DNA of 64,000 nucleotides from Acinetobacter lanii (GTDB lineage Bacteria > Pseudomonadota > Gammaproteobacteria > Pseudomonadales > Moraxellaceae): positions 1,922,001-1,986,000 of the forward strand of contig NZ_CP049916.1 of the NCBI RefSeq assembly GCF_011578285.1, written 5' to 3'. Positions 50,207 to 60,263 of this stretch are shown here, piece by piece. Position 1 is the stretch's first letter. The number at the start of each line of letters is the position of its first letter. A model generated the notes under the pieces. It saw only the letters and a list, made by a program, of their open reading frames with translations. It was not told the DNA's origin and made no database searches. The position numbers and the translations under genes were made by a program.

Positions 50207-52825
50207 TCAAATCTCCCGATGTACAAAGGGGAGTGCTTTTCTCGCAGCATCGAGTAAACAAGGGATACAGATTTTGCTGGAGATATTAGGTAACTGAAAG
50301 TTATGCTTGGTGCCTTTAATAAACTGGGTTTGAGCAGATTTCACTTCAATTAATCCAGGGCTATTAATTTCAATTGACCCATCTGTTTTAATTTTGATAT
50401 AGCCACCGCCACAGGTCAGCATAATTTCTTTCTTTGCGGCAATCGTTACCGCATTCTCAATACTCATGATCTTGCAGTCTTTTAAAGATGCTAAATCCAG
50501 CTCATCATTTTGTGCATGAATCTTAATCTTGCCTTGAGTAGCAAAGGCATTGATGCCATTTTCTTGCGTGTAAAAACTTAAGCCTTTGGCTGCATGGGCA
50601 GTTAACTCTCCTGATGAACTTAAATCAAACTGTTTACCTGACATAATTTTTATATTGTCTTTAGCCACATGAGTTTGGTTCTGCTGGCTCACTGAAATGA
50701 AATCTTTAGGCGCACTAACTAAAATATTCGGTTCTTCGAATTTCTCTAAGGTGCTCTCCACTTGGGTCAGAAGATCCTGACTAATTTGATAATTTTCATC
50801 TTGAAAGGCTTTACTGGTTCGCGCATTGGTTTCTAAGGTTTTTAGTTGATCAAGTGACTCTTTTAACTGTATTAATAGCTCTTCAATATTGAGTTGAATA
50901 TCCGAGGCACTATCTTGACTTGCAGCACTGATTAATAAACCTTTGCCTGCTCTGACAGCGCCCCATTGATCTGTTCTCAGCTCAAAGCCTTCACCTCGAC
51001 CCTCACTTTCCGCAGTTTCTTTAGGATGGCTCAAGCTTCCTAAATTCAGTTGTGTTGCCCCATGACTACTCTGTAACTGGCTACTGATCTGTCCTGTCGT
51101 ATCATCAAAGCGGAGTTGGTTAAAACCTCCACCACCGACTTCCTGAGAACGAATACCACTGATTTTTTTGGTATCTGGGAGTTGTCCTTTTAAATCGAAC
51201 TGAGTTGGGCTTCTTTGAGCTTCATGAATACGACCTGTGACAAAAGGGCGGTCAATGTTGCCATCAAAGAAGTCGATGACCACCATTTCATCTTTACGGG
51301 GTAAGAACCTTGCGCCATAACCTTCACCCGCCCAAGGGGTGAGTACATCCACCCAAGCCGAATCCGTATCATTGTCATTGGACCCTGCACCGCTATCATG
51401 TCCATGATCTTCAGGTCGTGTAAATAAGAAGCGAACTTTAATTCGTCCCCATTCATCAACATGAATCTCTTCACCATCACTGACTACTTTGGCACGCTGT
51501 ACATGTGCAGTTGCTCGATGAACTGCTGGATCATATTCAGGGACAATCTTGATGTTGCGACGCACTAAAACAAGTTCATTGTTTTGTCGTTCTTGTTCAC
51601 TGTCTTGATTTAAGTTCCAATGATTCAGACTGAGTAAATGATCGAGCTGATCTTGCATATCTTTGGGTAAGTTATTCTGATTATAAAAGTGCTTACTTAA
51701 GATGATGAATTCTTTATCGCTTCCACCATGATTTTGATCCAACTCGGGATGATCATTGAGTTGGAACCAATAACCAACTTGGGTATCTCGGACATTACTG
51801 TATGCAGTGAAGTATTTTGCATCGAGTATTTGGTAGTCATGTAATTGTTTATTGAGCTTTTCTAATTGCGCATTACTTGAAGCAGTGGCTTGATCTTCAC
51901 CCTTTAGATCTCGAATCCAAGCGGGAGAAATCGTCCAAGCCTGTTCTAGACTCAGACTGGCATTGTCACGTTGACTGCTCTGTAAATGTGAGCTGATGAC
52001 TGAACCACTGCCATCTTCTTGACTAAGTAGATCCGCCTGCCAACGTTGTACGTGAATGGCTGTCGGTTGTAATGTTCGTTGAGCCACGAAACGGCTGATG
52101 GTGTCGTATTTTTCAGTAGCACTGTTGCGATGGAATCGAACACTGCGACGATCTAAAGCCTTGTATTGCTTGTTATTGTCAATCAGGCGCAGTTTTTGTG
52201 GTTCTATGCTTTGATTTGAACTTGCGACGATGTAGTTTGCTTCATCAATCAACCAACTAATGCCTTCCTCGCGCATTAATCGAGTTAAATAGTGGTAATC
52301 CGTTTCATTAGATTGCATTGAGAAAGGACGGATATCATAGTTCTTACTCAGCCCACTGCGATCCAGTTTTAAACTTGCAGCAAATAAAGCACTTTTGCCT
52401 TGCCATTCTTTAAACACAGTATCAATTATTTCAACCGCCGTCTTATTCATAAAGACACGACTATTACGTCGTTTGTGCCAAAGGCTACTGGCATCCTCTA
52501 AGGTCAATCGATAAATGGCGAAAGCACCATCACTCTGTCCCTGGCTGGCCCCAGTGATAATCCCTGTTGTGCGAAAGAGTTTTCCGGAATCTGTGACTTG
52601 GTCTACCGCCACTTGGCAACCAATAAATTCTTTTAAGGCGATATATGGGTTGGTGGATAAACAAATAATTTCGGCAGAGAGCCCTTGGTTAATGGCATGA
52701 TTGCCATCTATACGTTGAATCAGGACTTGATTGTTGAGTGAGCCATTTGAAAATTGAATGCTGATGGCACGTTTTTGTGCACCAAAACCCAGCTTATCCA
52801 GCACATCGACAATGTTATTCAACAT
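50207..52825 (-). CDS. vgrG: Type VI secretion spike protein VgrG
   Basis: An 872-residue protein forming the trimeric tip of the T6SS tail. It has the gp27-like N-terminal region ('GHAINQGLSAEIICLS', 'LTRLMREEGISWLIDE'), the gp5-like OB region ('VDEWGRIKVRFLF', 'WAGEGYGARFLPRKDEMVV') and a DUF2345 segment ('GKGLLISAASQDSAS', 'IMSGKQFDLSSSGEL'). The end ('KHNFQLPNISSKICIPCLLDAARKAL', cited in part) has no toxin domain, so the cargo is carried separately. No tss core genes lie in the window: an orphan vgrG island. Confidence 0.95.
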   Translation of the reverse strand: MLNNIVDVLDKLGFGAQKRAISIQFSNGSLNNQVLIQRIDGNHAINQGLSAEIICLSTNPYIALKEFIGCQVAVDQVTDSGKLFRTTGIITGASQGQSDGAFAIYRLTLEDASSLWHKRRNSRVFMNKTAVEIIDTVFKEWQGKSALFAASLKLDRSGLSKNYDIRPFSMQSNETDYHYLTRLMREEGISWLIDEANYIVASSNQSIEPQKLRLIDNNKQYKALDRRSVRFHRNSATEKYDTISRFVAQRTLQPTAIHVQRWQADLLSQEDGSGSVISSHLQSSQRDNASLSLEQAWTISPAWIRDLKGEDQATASSNAQLEKLNKQLHDYQILDAKYFTAYSNVRDTQVGYWFQLNDHPELDQNHGGSDKEFIILSKHFYNQNNLPKDMQDQLDHLLSLNHWNLNQDSEQERQNNELVLVRRNIKIVPEYDPAVHRATAHVQRAKVVSDGEEIHVDEWGRIKVRFLFTRPEDHGHDSGAGSNDNDTDSAWVDVLTPWAGEGYGARFLPRKDEMVVIDFFDGNIDRPFVTGRIHEAQRSPTQFDLKGQLPDTKKISGIRSQEVGGGGFNQLRFDDTTGQISSQLQSSHGATQLNLGSLSHPKETAESEGRGEGFELRTDQWGAVRAGKGLLISAASQDSASDIQLNIEELLIQLKESLDQLKTLETNARTSKAFQDENYQISQDLLTQVESTLEKFEEPNILVSAPKDFISVSQQNQTHVAKDNIKIMSGKQFDLSSSGELTAHAAKGLSFYTQENGINAFATQGKIKIHAQNDELDLASLKDCKIMSIENAVTIAAKKEIMLTCGGGYIKIKTDGSIEINSPGLIEVKSAQTQFIKGTKHNFQLPNISSKICIPCLLDAARKALPFVHREI

Positions 52826-53131
52826 TTTATTTTTTTCTTATAAAGTTTTGATTTATGAAATTATAGTTATATTTGTGATTTATGTCACACTATTTTAGGT
52901 TTAAATCGTTAAGTTAAATGAGTTTTCAACTCAATTTACGACCATTAAAGATAAGCGAAGTTATATTAAGATGCATTAGACATGATTTATCGTCTGATGC
53001 TCATGAAAAATAAAAACCAATCTGTTCGCTTTTTGCTTGCCCAAAATAAAATATGATTTTTTCAGCTTAGTAACTTGCAGTACGTCTATCGTTCAAGGGA
53101 CAATAAGCCAAATTTAATTGTAGAACTTAAC
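52826..53131. other. Divergent promoter region between vgrG and the JmjC gene
   Basis: 306 bp, very A+T-rich, holding the start regions of both divergent genes. No terminator, repeat or known operator was recognised. It includes TTGTGATTTATGTCACA (about 52873-52889), an imperfect inverted repeat resembling a CRP/Vfr-type site (TGTGA-N6-TCACA), on the vgrG side. Confidence 0.45.
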
Positions 53132-54295
53132 ATGTCCCAAGCTTTAGACGTTCTTGGCGGAATTACCGCTGAACAATTTCTCTCAGAATATTGGCAAAAG
53201 AAACCTTTACTGGTTCGTAATGCACTTCCTGAAATCGCAGGCATTTTAGAACCAAACGATGTTATGGAACTGGCACTCGAAGACGAAGTCAGTGCACGTT
53301 TAATCAAACAAAAAGACAAAGATCCCAATCAATGGACAGTGAAATCATCACCATTGATCAAAGGCGATTTCCAAAAAATGCCGAAGCTTTGGACATTACT
53401 TGTTCAAGCAGTCGATCACTACTCTTTTGATATGGCTGAACTTTGGAAAAAATTCCCATTTATTCCACAGTGGCGCCGTGATGACATTATGGTGTCCTAT
53501 GCACCTAAAGGCGGTTCAGTCGGAAAACATTTCGATTTTTATGATGTATTCTTAGTACAAGGTCATGGTCATCGTCGTTGGCAATTGGGACAAATGTGTG
53601 ATGCTTCAACTGAATTCGTTGCAGGTCAACCGCTTAAAATATTACCTGAAATTGAAGTGACTTTTGACGAAGTACTTGCACCAGGTGACTTACTCTATGT
53701 GCCACCGGGTCTAGCACATTACGGCGTAGCAGAAGATGATTGCTTAACTTATTCATTTGGTTTCCGCATGCCAAATGTTGCGGATATGGTCGATAGCTTA
53801 AGCGACAGCATGGCTGAAAATGATGCACTTAAAAATCCTGTGATGGATATTCAGCGTAAACAGCCGACTAAAATTGGTGAAATTAGCACGAATGAATTGA
53901 GCTATTTACGTGAGCAATTGATGTCTCAATTGCAAAATCCAAGTGTCCTCAGCGATGCATTGATGTGTTTAATTTCACGCCCTGCTTATCCAAACAACAT
54001 CCCTGAAAATGATGAAATTGGGACAGGTGATTTAGAAGAAGCCCTTGATCAAGGCTATTTACTCAAACTCGAACCTGCATCGCGTTTGCTTTATAGCGAG
54101 TTAGACGGCGTTATTCATTTCTGGGCAAATGGTGAACGTTTAAATATTTCTGATGTATTCAATGAAAACCTACAGCGTATCGCTGATGGTGAAGCGATTC
54201 CTTTAAATGATGAAATGTACGACCCTGACATTTTGGAAGATATTGCAGAACTTCTAAATAGCTCGATCATTATGCTGCTTCCTTCTGAAGAATAA
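53132..54295 (+). CDS. roxA: Ribosomal protein L16 arginine hydroxylase-like (JmjC, YcfD/RoxA)
   Basis: A 2-oxoglutarate/Fe(II) oxygenase of about 387 residues from the ATG at 53132; the frame extends to 53075 but that start is less likely. The JmjC metal motif is in 'GKHFDFYDVFLVQGHGHRRW' (H-x-D), with the distal His in 'YVPPGLAHYG'. The N-terminal 'EQFLSEYWQKKPLLVRNALP' is typical of E. coli YcfD, which hydroxylates an Arg of L16. The C-terminal region forms the usual winged-helix/dimer part. Monocistronic. Confidence 0.9.
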   Translation: MSQALDVLGGITAEQFLSEYWQKKPLLVRNALPEIAGILEPNDVMELALEDEVSARLIKQKDKDPNQWTVKSSPLIKGDFQKMPKLWTLLVQAVDHYSFDMAELWKKFPFIPQWRRDDIMVSYAPKGGSVGKHFDFYDVFLVQGHGHRRWQLGQMCDASTEFVAGQPLKILPEIEVTFDEVLAPGDLLYVPPGLAHYGVAEDDCLTYSFGFRMPNVADMVDSLSDSMAENDALKNPVMDIQRKQPTKIGEISTNELSYLREQLMSQLQNPSVLSDALMCLISRPAYPNNIPENDEIGTGDLEEALDQGYLLKLEPASRLLYSELDGVIHFWANGERLNISDVFNENLQRIADGEAIPLNDEMYDPDILEDIAELLNSSIIMLLPSEE

Positions 54296-54429
54296 GCACT
54301 CGATTTTTTTCTTATAAGTATCAACAACACCTGAACATTCAAATAATGTTCAGGTCTAACAAATCACTACTTGCGATGCACACTTATTGTTCGTTATGGT
54401 TAAGCTATAACACTTAGGAACAATAACAA

Positions 54430-56103
54430 ATGGCGAGTCCAGCTCAAGCAATTCGACACAAACTCCTCAACACCTTTTTTTCACGCCATTCCATTTGGTT
54501 TTTATGTATCATTGTTGTGCTCAGCATCACTTGGCTTAGGCTATTTTATCATCCGCATTATATTTATTATTTCTTGTCTGATACCGCGATCAATATCCTT
54601 TGGCTGGTGAGCGGACTATTAAGCCTACTTGGCCTCTATGATGTTTTGCAAAATCGGCATTCAATTACTAAAAACTATCCGATCATGGGTCATTTTCGCT
54701 TTATTTTTGAAGATTTTCGTCCTGAAATTCGTCAATATTTTATTGAATCTGATCAAGATGCTTTGCCCTTTTCTCGGATGCAACGCAGTCTGGTCTACCA
54801 ACGTGCCAAAAATGAAAATGCCGATAAGCCTTTTGGTTCGATCATTGATGTTTATCAGCAGGATTATCGTTTCATTACACATTCGATGACCCCTAAGCTC
54901 CCTGCCGACCCTAAAACATTTCGTATCACCATTGGCAATGAACAATGTGCACAGCCTTATAGCGCATCGATTATGAATATTTCAGCGATGAGTTTCGGAA
55001 GTTTAAGTGCCAATGCGATTCGTGCTTTAAACTTGGGGGCGAAAATGGGCAATTTTTACCATGATACCGGTGAAGGCAGCTTAAGTCCCTATCACTTGGA
55101 AAATGGCGGTGACATTGTTTGGCAAATTGCCAGTGGTTATTTTGGCTGTCGGACTGAAGATGGCAAATTTGACCCTGAAAAATTTAAGCAACAAGCCCAA
55201 CTGCCTAATATCAAAATGATTGAGGTTAAACTTTCACAAGGGGCTAAACCCGGTCACGGCGGAATTTTACCAAAACATAAAATCACGGAAGAAATTTCTC
55301 GGATCCGCGGGGTCCCGCGTGATCGCGACTGTATCTCTCCACCAACGCATTCGAGTTTCCATAATCCGATTGAAATGATGCAGTTCATCCAACAATTGCG
55401 TGATCTTTCAAATGGTAAACCGGTGGGTTTTAAACTGTGTCTTGGGCAACCGTGGCAATTTATGAGCATTGTAAAAGGCATGCTGAAAACTGGGATTTAT
55501 CCTGATTTTATCGTGATTGACGGTTCTGAGGGGGGTACTGGTGCAGCCCCAATTGAGTTTAGTGACAATATTGGCACACCACTGCGTGAAGCTTTGCTTT
55601 TTGCTCACAATACCCTTGTGGGGGCAGGTTTAAGAAACAAAATTAAATTGGGTGCAAGTGGAAAAATCATCAGTGCTTTTGATATCGCCAGTACCTTTGC
55701 CATTGGCGCGGATTGGGTTAACTCTGCTCGTGGTTTCATGTTTGCTGTCGGTTGTATTCAAGCACAAAGCTGTCACACCAACCAATGCCCAGTGGGTGTG
55801 GCCACCCAAGATATTGACCGTCAAAAAGCCATTCATGTTCCCACCAAAGCGGAGCGTGTGTTTAATTTCCATGAAAATACATTACATGCATTGTCTGAAA
55901 TGATTGCTGCGGCAGGTTTAGAACATCCAAGCGATATCAAAGCGCATCATTTGGCCCAGCGCGTCAATGATCGTGAAATCAAAAATTATGCTCAACTACA
56001 CTTTTGGTTAAAAGAAGGTGAATTGCTGACTTGTGATAATAAAGACGATGAAAATTTTTATTATCGAATGTGGAATTTAGCCAGCGCCGAACAATTTAAT
56101 TAA
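54430..56103 (+). CDS. FMN-binding glutamate-synthase-family protein
   Basis: A 557-residue protein with two N-terminal membrane helices (about residues 17-65) followed by a glutamate synthase large-subunit central/FMN domain: 'ISAMSFGSLSANAIRALNLGA', 'GGDIVWQIASGYFGCR', 'KPGHGGILPKHKITEEI', 'DGSEGGTGAAPIEFSD', and a Cys region 'CIQAQSCHTNQCPVGVATQD' that matches the 3Fe-4S site of GltB. It lacks the glutaminase domain, so it is not a standard glutamate synthase. Substrate unknown. It probably works at the inner membrane. Confidence 0.88.
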   Translation: MASPAQAIRHKLLNTFFSRHSIWFLCIIVVLSITWLRLFYHPHYIYYFLSDTAINILWLVSGLLSLLGLYDVLQNRHSITKNYPIMGHFRFIFEDFRPEIRQYFIESDQDALPFSRMQRSLVYQRAKNENADKPFGSIIDVYQQDYRFITHSMTPKLPADPKTFRITIGNEQCAQPYSASIMNISAMSFGSLSANAIRALNLGAKMGNFYHDTGEGSLSPYHLENGGDIVWQIASGYFGCRTEDGKFDPEKFKQQAQLPNIKMIEVKLSQGAKPGHGGILPKHKITEEISRIRGVPRDRDCISPPTHSSFHNPIEMMQFIQQLRDLSNGKPVGFKLCLGQPWQFMSIVKGMLKTGIYPDFIVIDGSEGGTGAAPIEFSDNIGTPLREALLFAHNTLVGAGLRNKIKLGASGKIISAFDIASTFAIGADWVNSARGFMFAVGCIQAQSCHTNQCPVGVATQDIDRQKAIHVPTKAERVFNFHENTLHALSEMIAAAGLEHPSDIKAHHLAQRVNDREIKNYAQLHFWLKEGELLTCDNKDDENFYYRMWNLASAEQFN

Positions 56104-56129
56104 TACGTTGCATAGCCACTCAAAATCAA

Positions 56130-56158
56130 AAAGGAGCGTCATCGCTCCTTTTTTATGT
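56130..56158 (+). terminator. Intrinsic terminator
   Basis: AAGGAGCG, short loop, CGCTCCTT and TTTTTT, between two convergent genes. Confidence 0.8.
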
Positions 56159-56182
56159 CATGTATATAGGTGAATACAGGGC

Positions 56183-57211
56183 TTAATAATAGCCTTTACT
56201 ACTTTGTGCATGGAGAAAAGCTGGAATCAATCCAGTCAATGCAGCACGAATATCCGCTCGCTCATTAATCAACTGATGCGATCCTTCTTCCAACATCAGT
56301 AAGGTTTGCAGACGGAATTTTTGCCGAATAAATTCGATGTTATAACGCCAATCTACGGTTTGATCTTGCGCCCCTTGTGCTAGCCACACAGGAATACGAC
56401 ATGCAGGGCGTTGCTCCATTTCCTGCATCCATTTTGACATCGCTAAAATCCAATCCATACCCATCATCCGCGGTTGTAAAGGATCTTTTAAACGCACAAA
56501 ACGCAAAAACTCGGGATTATGGTTATTGCGTTTAAAGTGACGTGGCACTTCCCGCTTAATGCGTCGAATAATGCCGAGCCCTACAGGATTGTGCCACCAC
56601 GAGGTTTTTGCAGGTCGTACCAACGGAGACAACAACAACACGCGTTCCACAATTGGATTTTTACGTTGCTCGGCATACTCAAGCAAATGATGCATCCAAA
56701 TTGCACCACCGGTACTTTGTCCGATCCCTAACCATGGCTGTGGCAACTGATCAGCATTTTTAACGTATTGATGCACTGCATGTAACACTTGTTGATAATG
56801 ATCAAAGTTTTGAATGCTGGCGGCATTACCATCACTGAGTCCATGACCCGGTAAATCATAGGTCAACACACTAAAACCTTGCTCAAGGAGCTCGCGAATA
56901 ATCGGTTGATAAATACCACTATGTTCCAAATAGCCGTGCAATAAAAACACCGTGCCACGAATATGATCTGTTTTCGGCTGGAACACTTGTACATGTAATT
57001 TAAACAAAGGCATTTTAATAAAGCCTTGCCAATACTCACATTCAAGTTGATCTAAAGCATATAAACGACGGTAGGCTTGGATATCTGTATTGGGCACATA
57101 AGCACGATTTAAATTGAGTGCTTCAAGCAACAAGGGCGTTGAACTTCGATTGGGAATCGGTAGGTCAAGTTGTGCCAAAACACTGGGATTTAAAAATGGA
57201 ATATCAGCCAT
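56183..57211 (-). CDS. Alpha/beta hydrolase (monoacylglycerol lipase-like)
   Basis: A 342-residue serine hydrolase. 'TVFLLHGYLEHSGIYQPII' near residue 87 (oxyanion loop), 'DLPGHGLSDGN' near residue 119, nucleophile 'GIGQSTGG' near residue 163, and 'MLEEGSHQLINER' near the C-terminus with the catalytic His. These suit the Hydrolase_4 (lysophospholipase/monoacylglycerol lipase) group. No signal peptide. Its ATG shares one base with the stop of the DUF218 gene upstream, so both are co-expressed. Confidence 0.87.
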   Translation of the reverse strand: MADIPFLNPSVLAQLDLPIPNRSSTPLLLEALNLNRAYVPNTDIQAYRRLYALDQLECEYWQGFIKMPLFKLHVQVFQPKTDHIRGTVFLLHGYLEHSGIYQPIIRELLEQGFSVLTYDLPGHGLSDGNAASIQNFDHYQQVLHAVHQYVKNADQLPQPWLGIGQSTGGAIWMHHLLEYAEQRKNPIVERVLLLSPLVRPAKTSWWHNPVGLGIIRRIKREVPRHFKRNNHNPEFLRFVRLKDPLQPRMMGMDWILAMSKWMQEMEQRPACRIPVWLAQGAQDQTVDWRYNIEFIRQKFRLQTLLMLEEGSHQLINERADIRAALTGLIPAFLHAQSSKGYY

Positions 57212-58470
57212 TATGGCACCTCTCTACAGCCACTCGAGCCAAATAATACATCACGGATGGTCGCCAACATTTCATAATTGGCACGACGGCTGTGGTCATA
57301 ATTTTGTTTGCTTGGACGCCATGCAGTTAATTGGGTCGGCATAGGCGCTTCAACGGGTATGGTTTGGATGCCATTTAATGCAAAAAGACGGCGTGTACGT
57401 GGCATATGATAACGGTCAGTAATCAAAATCACGGTCGGGGCTCCTCCTTTTTTTTGTAATAATAGAGAGCTAAAACGTGTATTTTCACAGGTGTTCATAC
57501 TGCGGTTTTCGAGCAAATTGGCTTCGACCCCTTTATTTTTTAACCATGCCTGCATATAGGGCGCTTCCACCCCGCTTAACACAATGGGTAATTGCGTCTC
57601 ATGTTCTACATCTAAGGTCTTTTCTAAACGTAGTCGAGTGTATTCATTCACCACAATGTCTAGACGGTTGTCGCCTAAGGTCAATCCCCCGCCTAAAACC
57701 ACAATTGCATAGGGTTTTGATAATTCTTTCTTTTTGGCATCATTGAGATTTTGATGTTGAATTTGTGCTATATCTTTATAAATCTGATCATCCACAGTCA
57801 CTTCAGGTTCATTGAGTGGATGTTGCAACAAAAACTCTGTGTATCGTTCTCTTAAGGCTTGATCTGCGTCACTTTTCAACAGTTGAACAGTGCTATCAGC
57901 TTCAGAAATAAGCGGCTCTGAAAGGTCTTTTTCTAAAATCATCGCTTCTGACACTGCTTCTTCAGAGATGGTTGCTTCAGATGTTAAGTCCTGTTGATCC
58001 ACTAAATTTAGATTTGAATGACTTGCACTTGAGGCTCCTGTTTCTTCATCAGGACGAGCAATCACAACAGGAATCTTCGCGATCTTGTGTTTTGCCTCAC
58101 TGTCTTTTGCTTGATCTTCTAATCTCTGTTGCTTGTCAATTTCATCTAACAGAATTTTATAACGTGCTTGAATGGCAACCAAATCTTGAGTATTGCTTTC
58201 ACGAATTTTCTGTTCCATTAAACTCAAATAGGCTTGACGTGCAATCCAAGATTTAGAGCCTGGCTCTAAATCTTCTGTTTCAGTCAATGCAGCCATTTGC
58301 TGGCTTTGTGCTGCCACTTCATCCACATTGACCGGCACAAAGCTATCCAATGCCTTTGCCACCAACTTCGAATAAAACGGTGTATACCAAAAAACCATCA
58401 GACAGCCAACGAGTACGAACAGTACCGCAATCGTTCGTACCAATGAAATCATCCAATGTTGTTTCGGCAT
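57211..58470 (-). CDS. DUF218 (YdcF/ElyC/SanA-type) inner-membrane protein
   Basis: A 419-residue protein. One N-terminal membrane helix (about residues 8-30), then a long polar, Glu/Ser-rich region of low complexity (about residues 35-240), then the DUF218 domain: 'PYAIVVLGGGLTLGDNRLDI', 'IVLSGVEAPYMQAWLKNKGV', 'SMNTCENTRFS' and 'VILITDRYHMPRTRRLF'. Proteins of this family act in envelope processes. The long spacer is unusual compared with E. coli ElyC. Translationally linked to the downstream hydrolase gene. Confidence 0.85.
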   Translation of the reverse strand: MPKQHWMISLVRTIAVLFVLVGCLMVFWYTPFYSKLVAKALDSFVPVNVDEVAAQSQQMAALTETEDLEPGSKSWIARQAYLSLMEQKIRESNTQDLVAIQARYKILLDEIDKQQRLEDQAKDSEAKHKIAKIPVVIARPDEETGASSASHSNLNLVDQQDLTSEATISEEAVSEAMILEKDLSEPLISEADSTVQLLKSDADQALRERYTEFLLQHPLNEPEVTVDDQIYKDIAQIQHQNLNDAKKKELSKPYAIVVLGGGLTLGDNRLDIVVNEYTRLRLEKTLDVEHETQLPIVLSGVEAPYMQAWLKNKGVEANLLENRSMNTCENTRFSSLLLQKKGGAPTVILITDRYHMPRTRRLFALNGIQTIPVEAPMPTQLTAWRPSKQNYDHSRRANYEMLATIRDVLFGSSGCREVP

Positions 58471-58503
58471 ACGGTCCTTTTTAATGTGTGTTGTATTCAG
58501 TGA

Positions 58504-59541
58504 TTATTGGCTATGTGGTTGAATTAAACCTGTAGAATCAAACAAAACCGGTTCAGGTTCTAAAAGCACGTTGAACTTTTGTACCACATCTTGTTGCACG
58601 GCGCGATAGGTTGCTTGTACATCCTGTAACTTTGCATCTGCATAATTGACCAAAACCAACGCTTGTTTTTGAAACATCCCCACTGAGCCAAGTTGTTTAC
58701 CTTTCCAGCCGGCTTGATCAATCAACCAACCTGCAGCAATCTTAACAGAACCATCCGCTTGTGGATAATGCGGCAATGTTGGAAATTGTGAACTTATTTG
58801 TTCATATTCAGTGAGTTGAATAATCGGATTTTTAAAAAAACTGCCGGCATTGGGGTATTGTTTTGGATCTGGCAATTTACTTTGACGAATGTTGATGACT
58901 TGTTGTTGTAGATTTTCTGGCGTGAGCTCATCTCCTACTGCCGCTTTTAAATCACCATAACTGATTTTTAAATCAGCTTTTTTTAGAAGCTTAAACACCA
59001 CATGGGTAATCACATAACGATTTGGATCATCTTTAAAAATACTATGGCGATAAGAAAATGCACAATCTTGTGCAGAAATTTGACTCAAACACTGTTGCTC
59101 TCGATCATACACTTCAACCGTCTCAATAAACTCACCGACCTCAACACCATACGCGCCAATGTTTTGCACCGGTGATGCACCGACAAGACCAGGAATTAGA
59201 GCTAAATTTTGTAGGCCATACATTTTCTGCGCCGTCGTCCATAGCACAAACGCATGCCAATTCTGTCCTGCACCGACACGTATCGTATAGCTGTCTTGAT
59301 CCTCATGTAACAGTTCAATCCCTTGAATGTTCATATGCACCACCAAGGCTTGAATCTGTTCAGGCAGCAGCATATTACTGCCCCCAGAGAGAATCAGCAC
59401 ATTCAATTGCTGAGCTTTGGCATAGTTGAGTGCATCGACCAAATCTTCGGTTGTATCAACTTCCACATAGTCAGAACCAACAGCATCTAAACTGAGTGTA
59501 TTGTATGGTTTAAGTTGAAATTGCTTTTGAACATTGATCAT
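58504..59541 (-). CDS. murB: UDP-N-acetylenolpyruvoylglucosamine reductase
   Basis: FAD enzyme of peptidoglycan precursor synthesis, 345 residues. Features: '[18 protein letters not shown]' at the N-terminus, '[12 protein letters not shown]' near residue 50, '[19 protein letters not shown]' near residue 115, '[12 protein letters not shown]' (type I MurB layout) near residue 160, and '[12 protein letters not shown]' with the catalytic Ser near residue 230. Intact and of normal length. 33 bp upstream of the DUF218 gene, same strand, probably one operon of envelope genes. Confidence 0.95.
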   Translation of the reverse strand: MINVQKQFQLKPYNTLSLDAVGSDYVEVDTTEDLVDALNYAKAQQLNVLILSGGSNMLLPEQIQALVVHMNIQGIELLHEDQDSYTIRVGAGQNWHAFVLWTTAQKMYGLQNLALIPGLVGASPVQNIGAYGVEVGEFIETVEVYDREQQCLSQISAQDCAFSYRHSIFKDDPNRYVITHVVFKLLKKADLKISYGDLKAAVGDELTPENLQQQVINIRQSKLPDPKQYPNAGSFFKNPIIQLTEYEQISSQFPTLPHYPQADGSVKIAAGWLIDQAGWKGKQLGSVGMFQKQALVLVNYADAKLQDVQATYRAVQQDVVQKFNVLLEPEPVLFDSTGLIQPHSQ

Positions 59542-59632
59542 AGGAAAAACTACACTCGTTTCGTTTCAGTGGTTCAGAATGGTTAATGGGTCTAACAAAG
59601 AGGATGGCACAAAGTCACGATAAAACTGTGTT

Positions 59633-60154
59633 TTACACCGCGTCACGATGCACTTTTTGTTTTAAATGCGCTACCCACGCATCACTACTCGATTCACATT
59701 GATCAAGCACACGTTCAAAACCTGCATCTCCACCATAGTATGGATCAGGTACAGCTTGCTTTGAAAACTTAGCATCATGCTCACTCATCAAGGCAACTTC
59801 AGCACGGAGTTGATGTTGACCATATTTAATGAGGGCTTGCTGTTTTAAAGTTAAAATGTCTTGTAGATTGTCTAGATCCATTGCCAAAATCAAATCAAAA
59901 TCGACGAAGTCACTCATCAGCAACTGTCGTGCCCTTAACGCAGATAAATCGTAACCGCGTTGAAGTGCATGCTTCTGACTACGTAGATCAGGCGCTTTAT
60001 TGGGATGATAATTACTGGTTCCGGCAGAATCGACCTGTACTGCTAACTTTTGAGCTTCACAGCGTTGACGCAAGACCACCTCAGCTGTAGGTGAACGACA
60101 AATATTTCCAAGGCATACACAGAGAATTTTGTATGGCATTTTCGTTGGCATCAC
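59633..60154 (-). CDS. Low-molecular-weight protein-tyrosine phosphatase
   Basis: A 173-residue phosphatase. The P-loop 'VCLGNICRSPTAE' (CX5R-S) lies near the N-terminus, and the general acid is in 'VPDPYYGG' near residue 135. It acts on phosphotyrosine or small phosphate esters. Not beside a capsule kinase gene, so it is probably the housekeeping type rather than Wzb. The start may be at 60139 (MPYKILC), closer to the usual length of about 155-165. Confidence 0.9.
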   Translation of the reverse strand: MMPTKMPYKILCVCLGNICRSPTAEVVLRQRCEAQKLAVQVDSAGTSNYHPNKAPDLRSQKHALQRGYDLSALRARQLLMSDFVDFDLILAMDLDNLQDILTLKQQALIKYGQHQLRAEVALMSEHDAKFSKQAVPDPYYGGDAGFERVLDQCESSSDAWVAHLKQKVHRDAV

Positions 60155-60263
60155 TGTCTCAAAAGCTCATATCTTTTATGGTGGTATATGTTAAGTTATT
60201 TGTAGGATGAATCCTATAGACCCCGAAAACAATAATGTTGAATAAATGCCAAAAGGATAGTGT

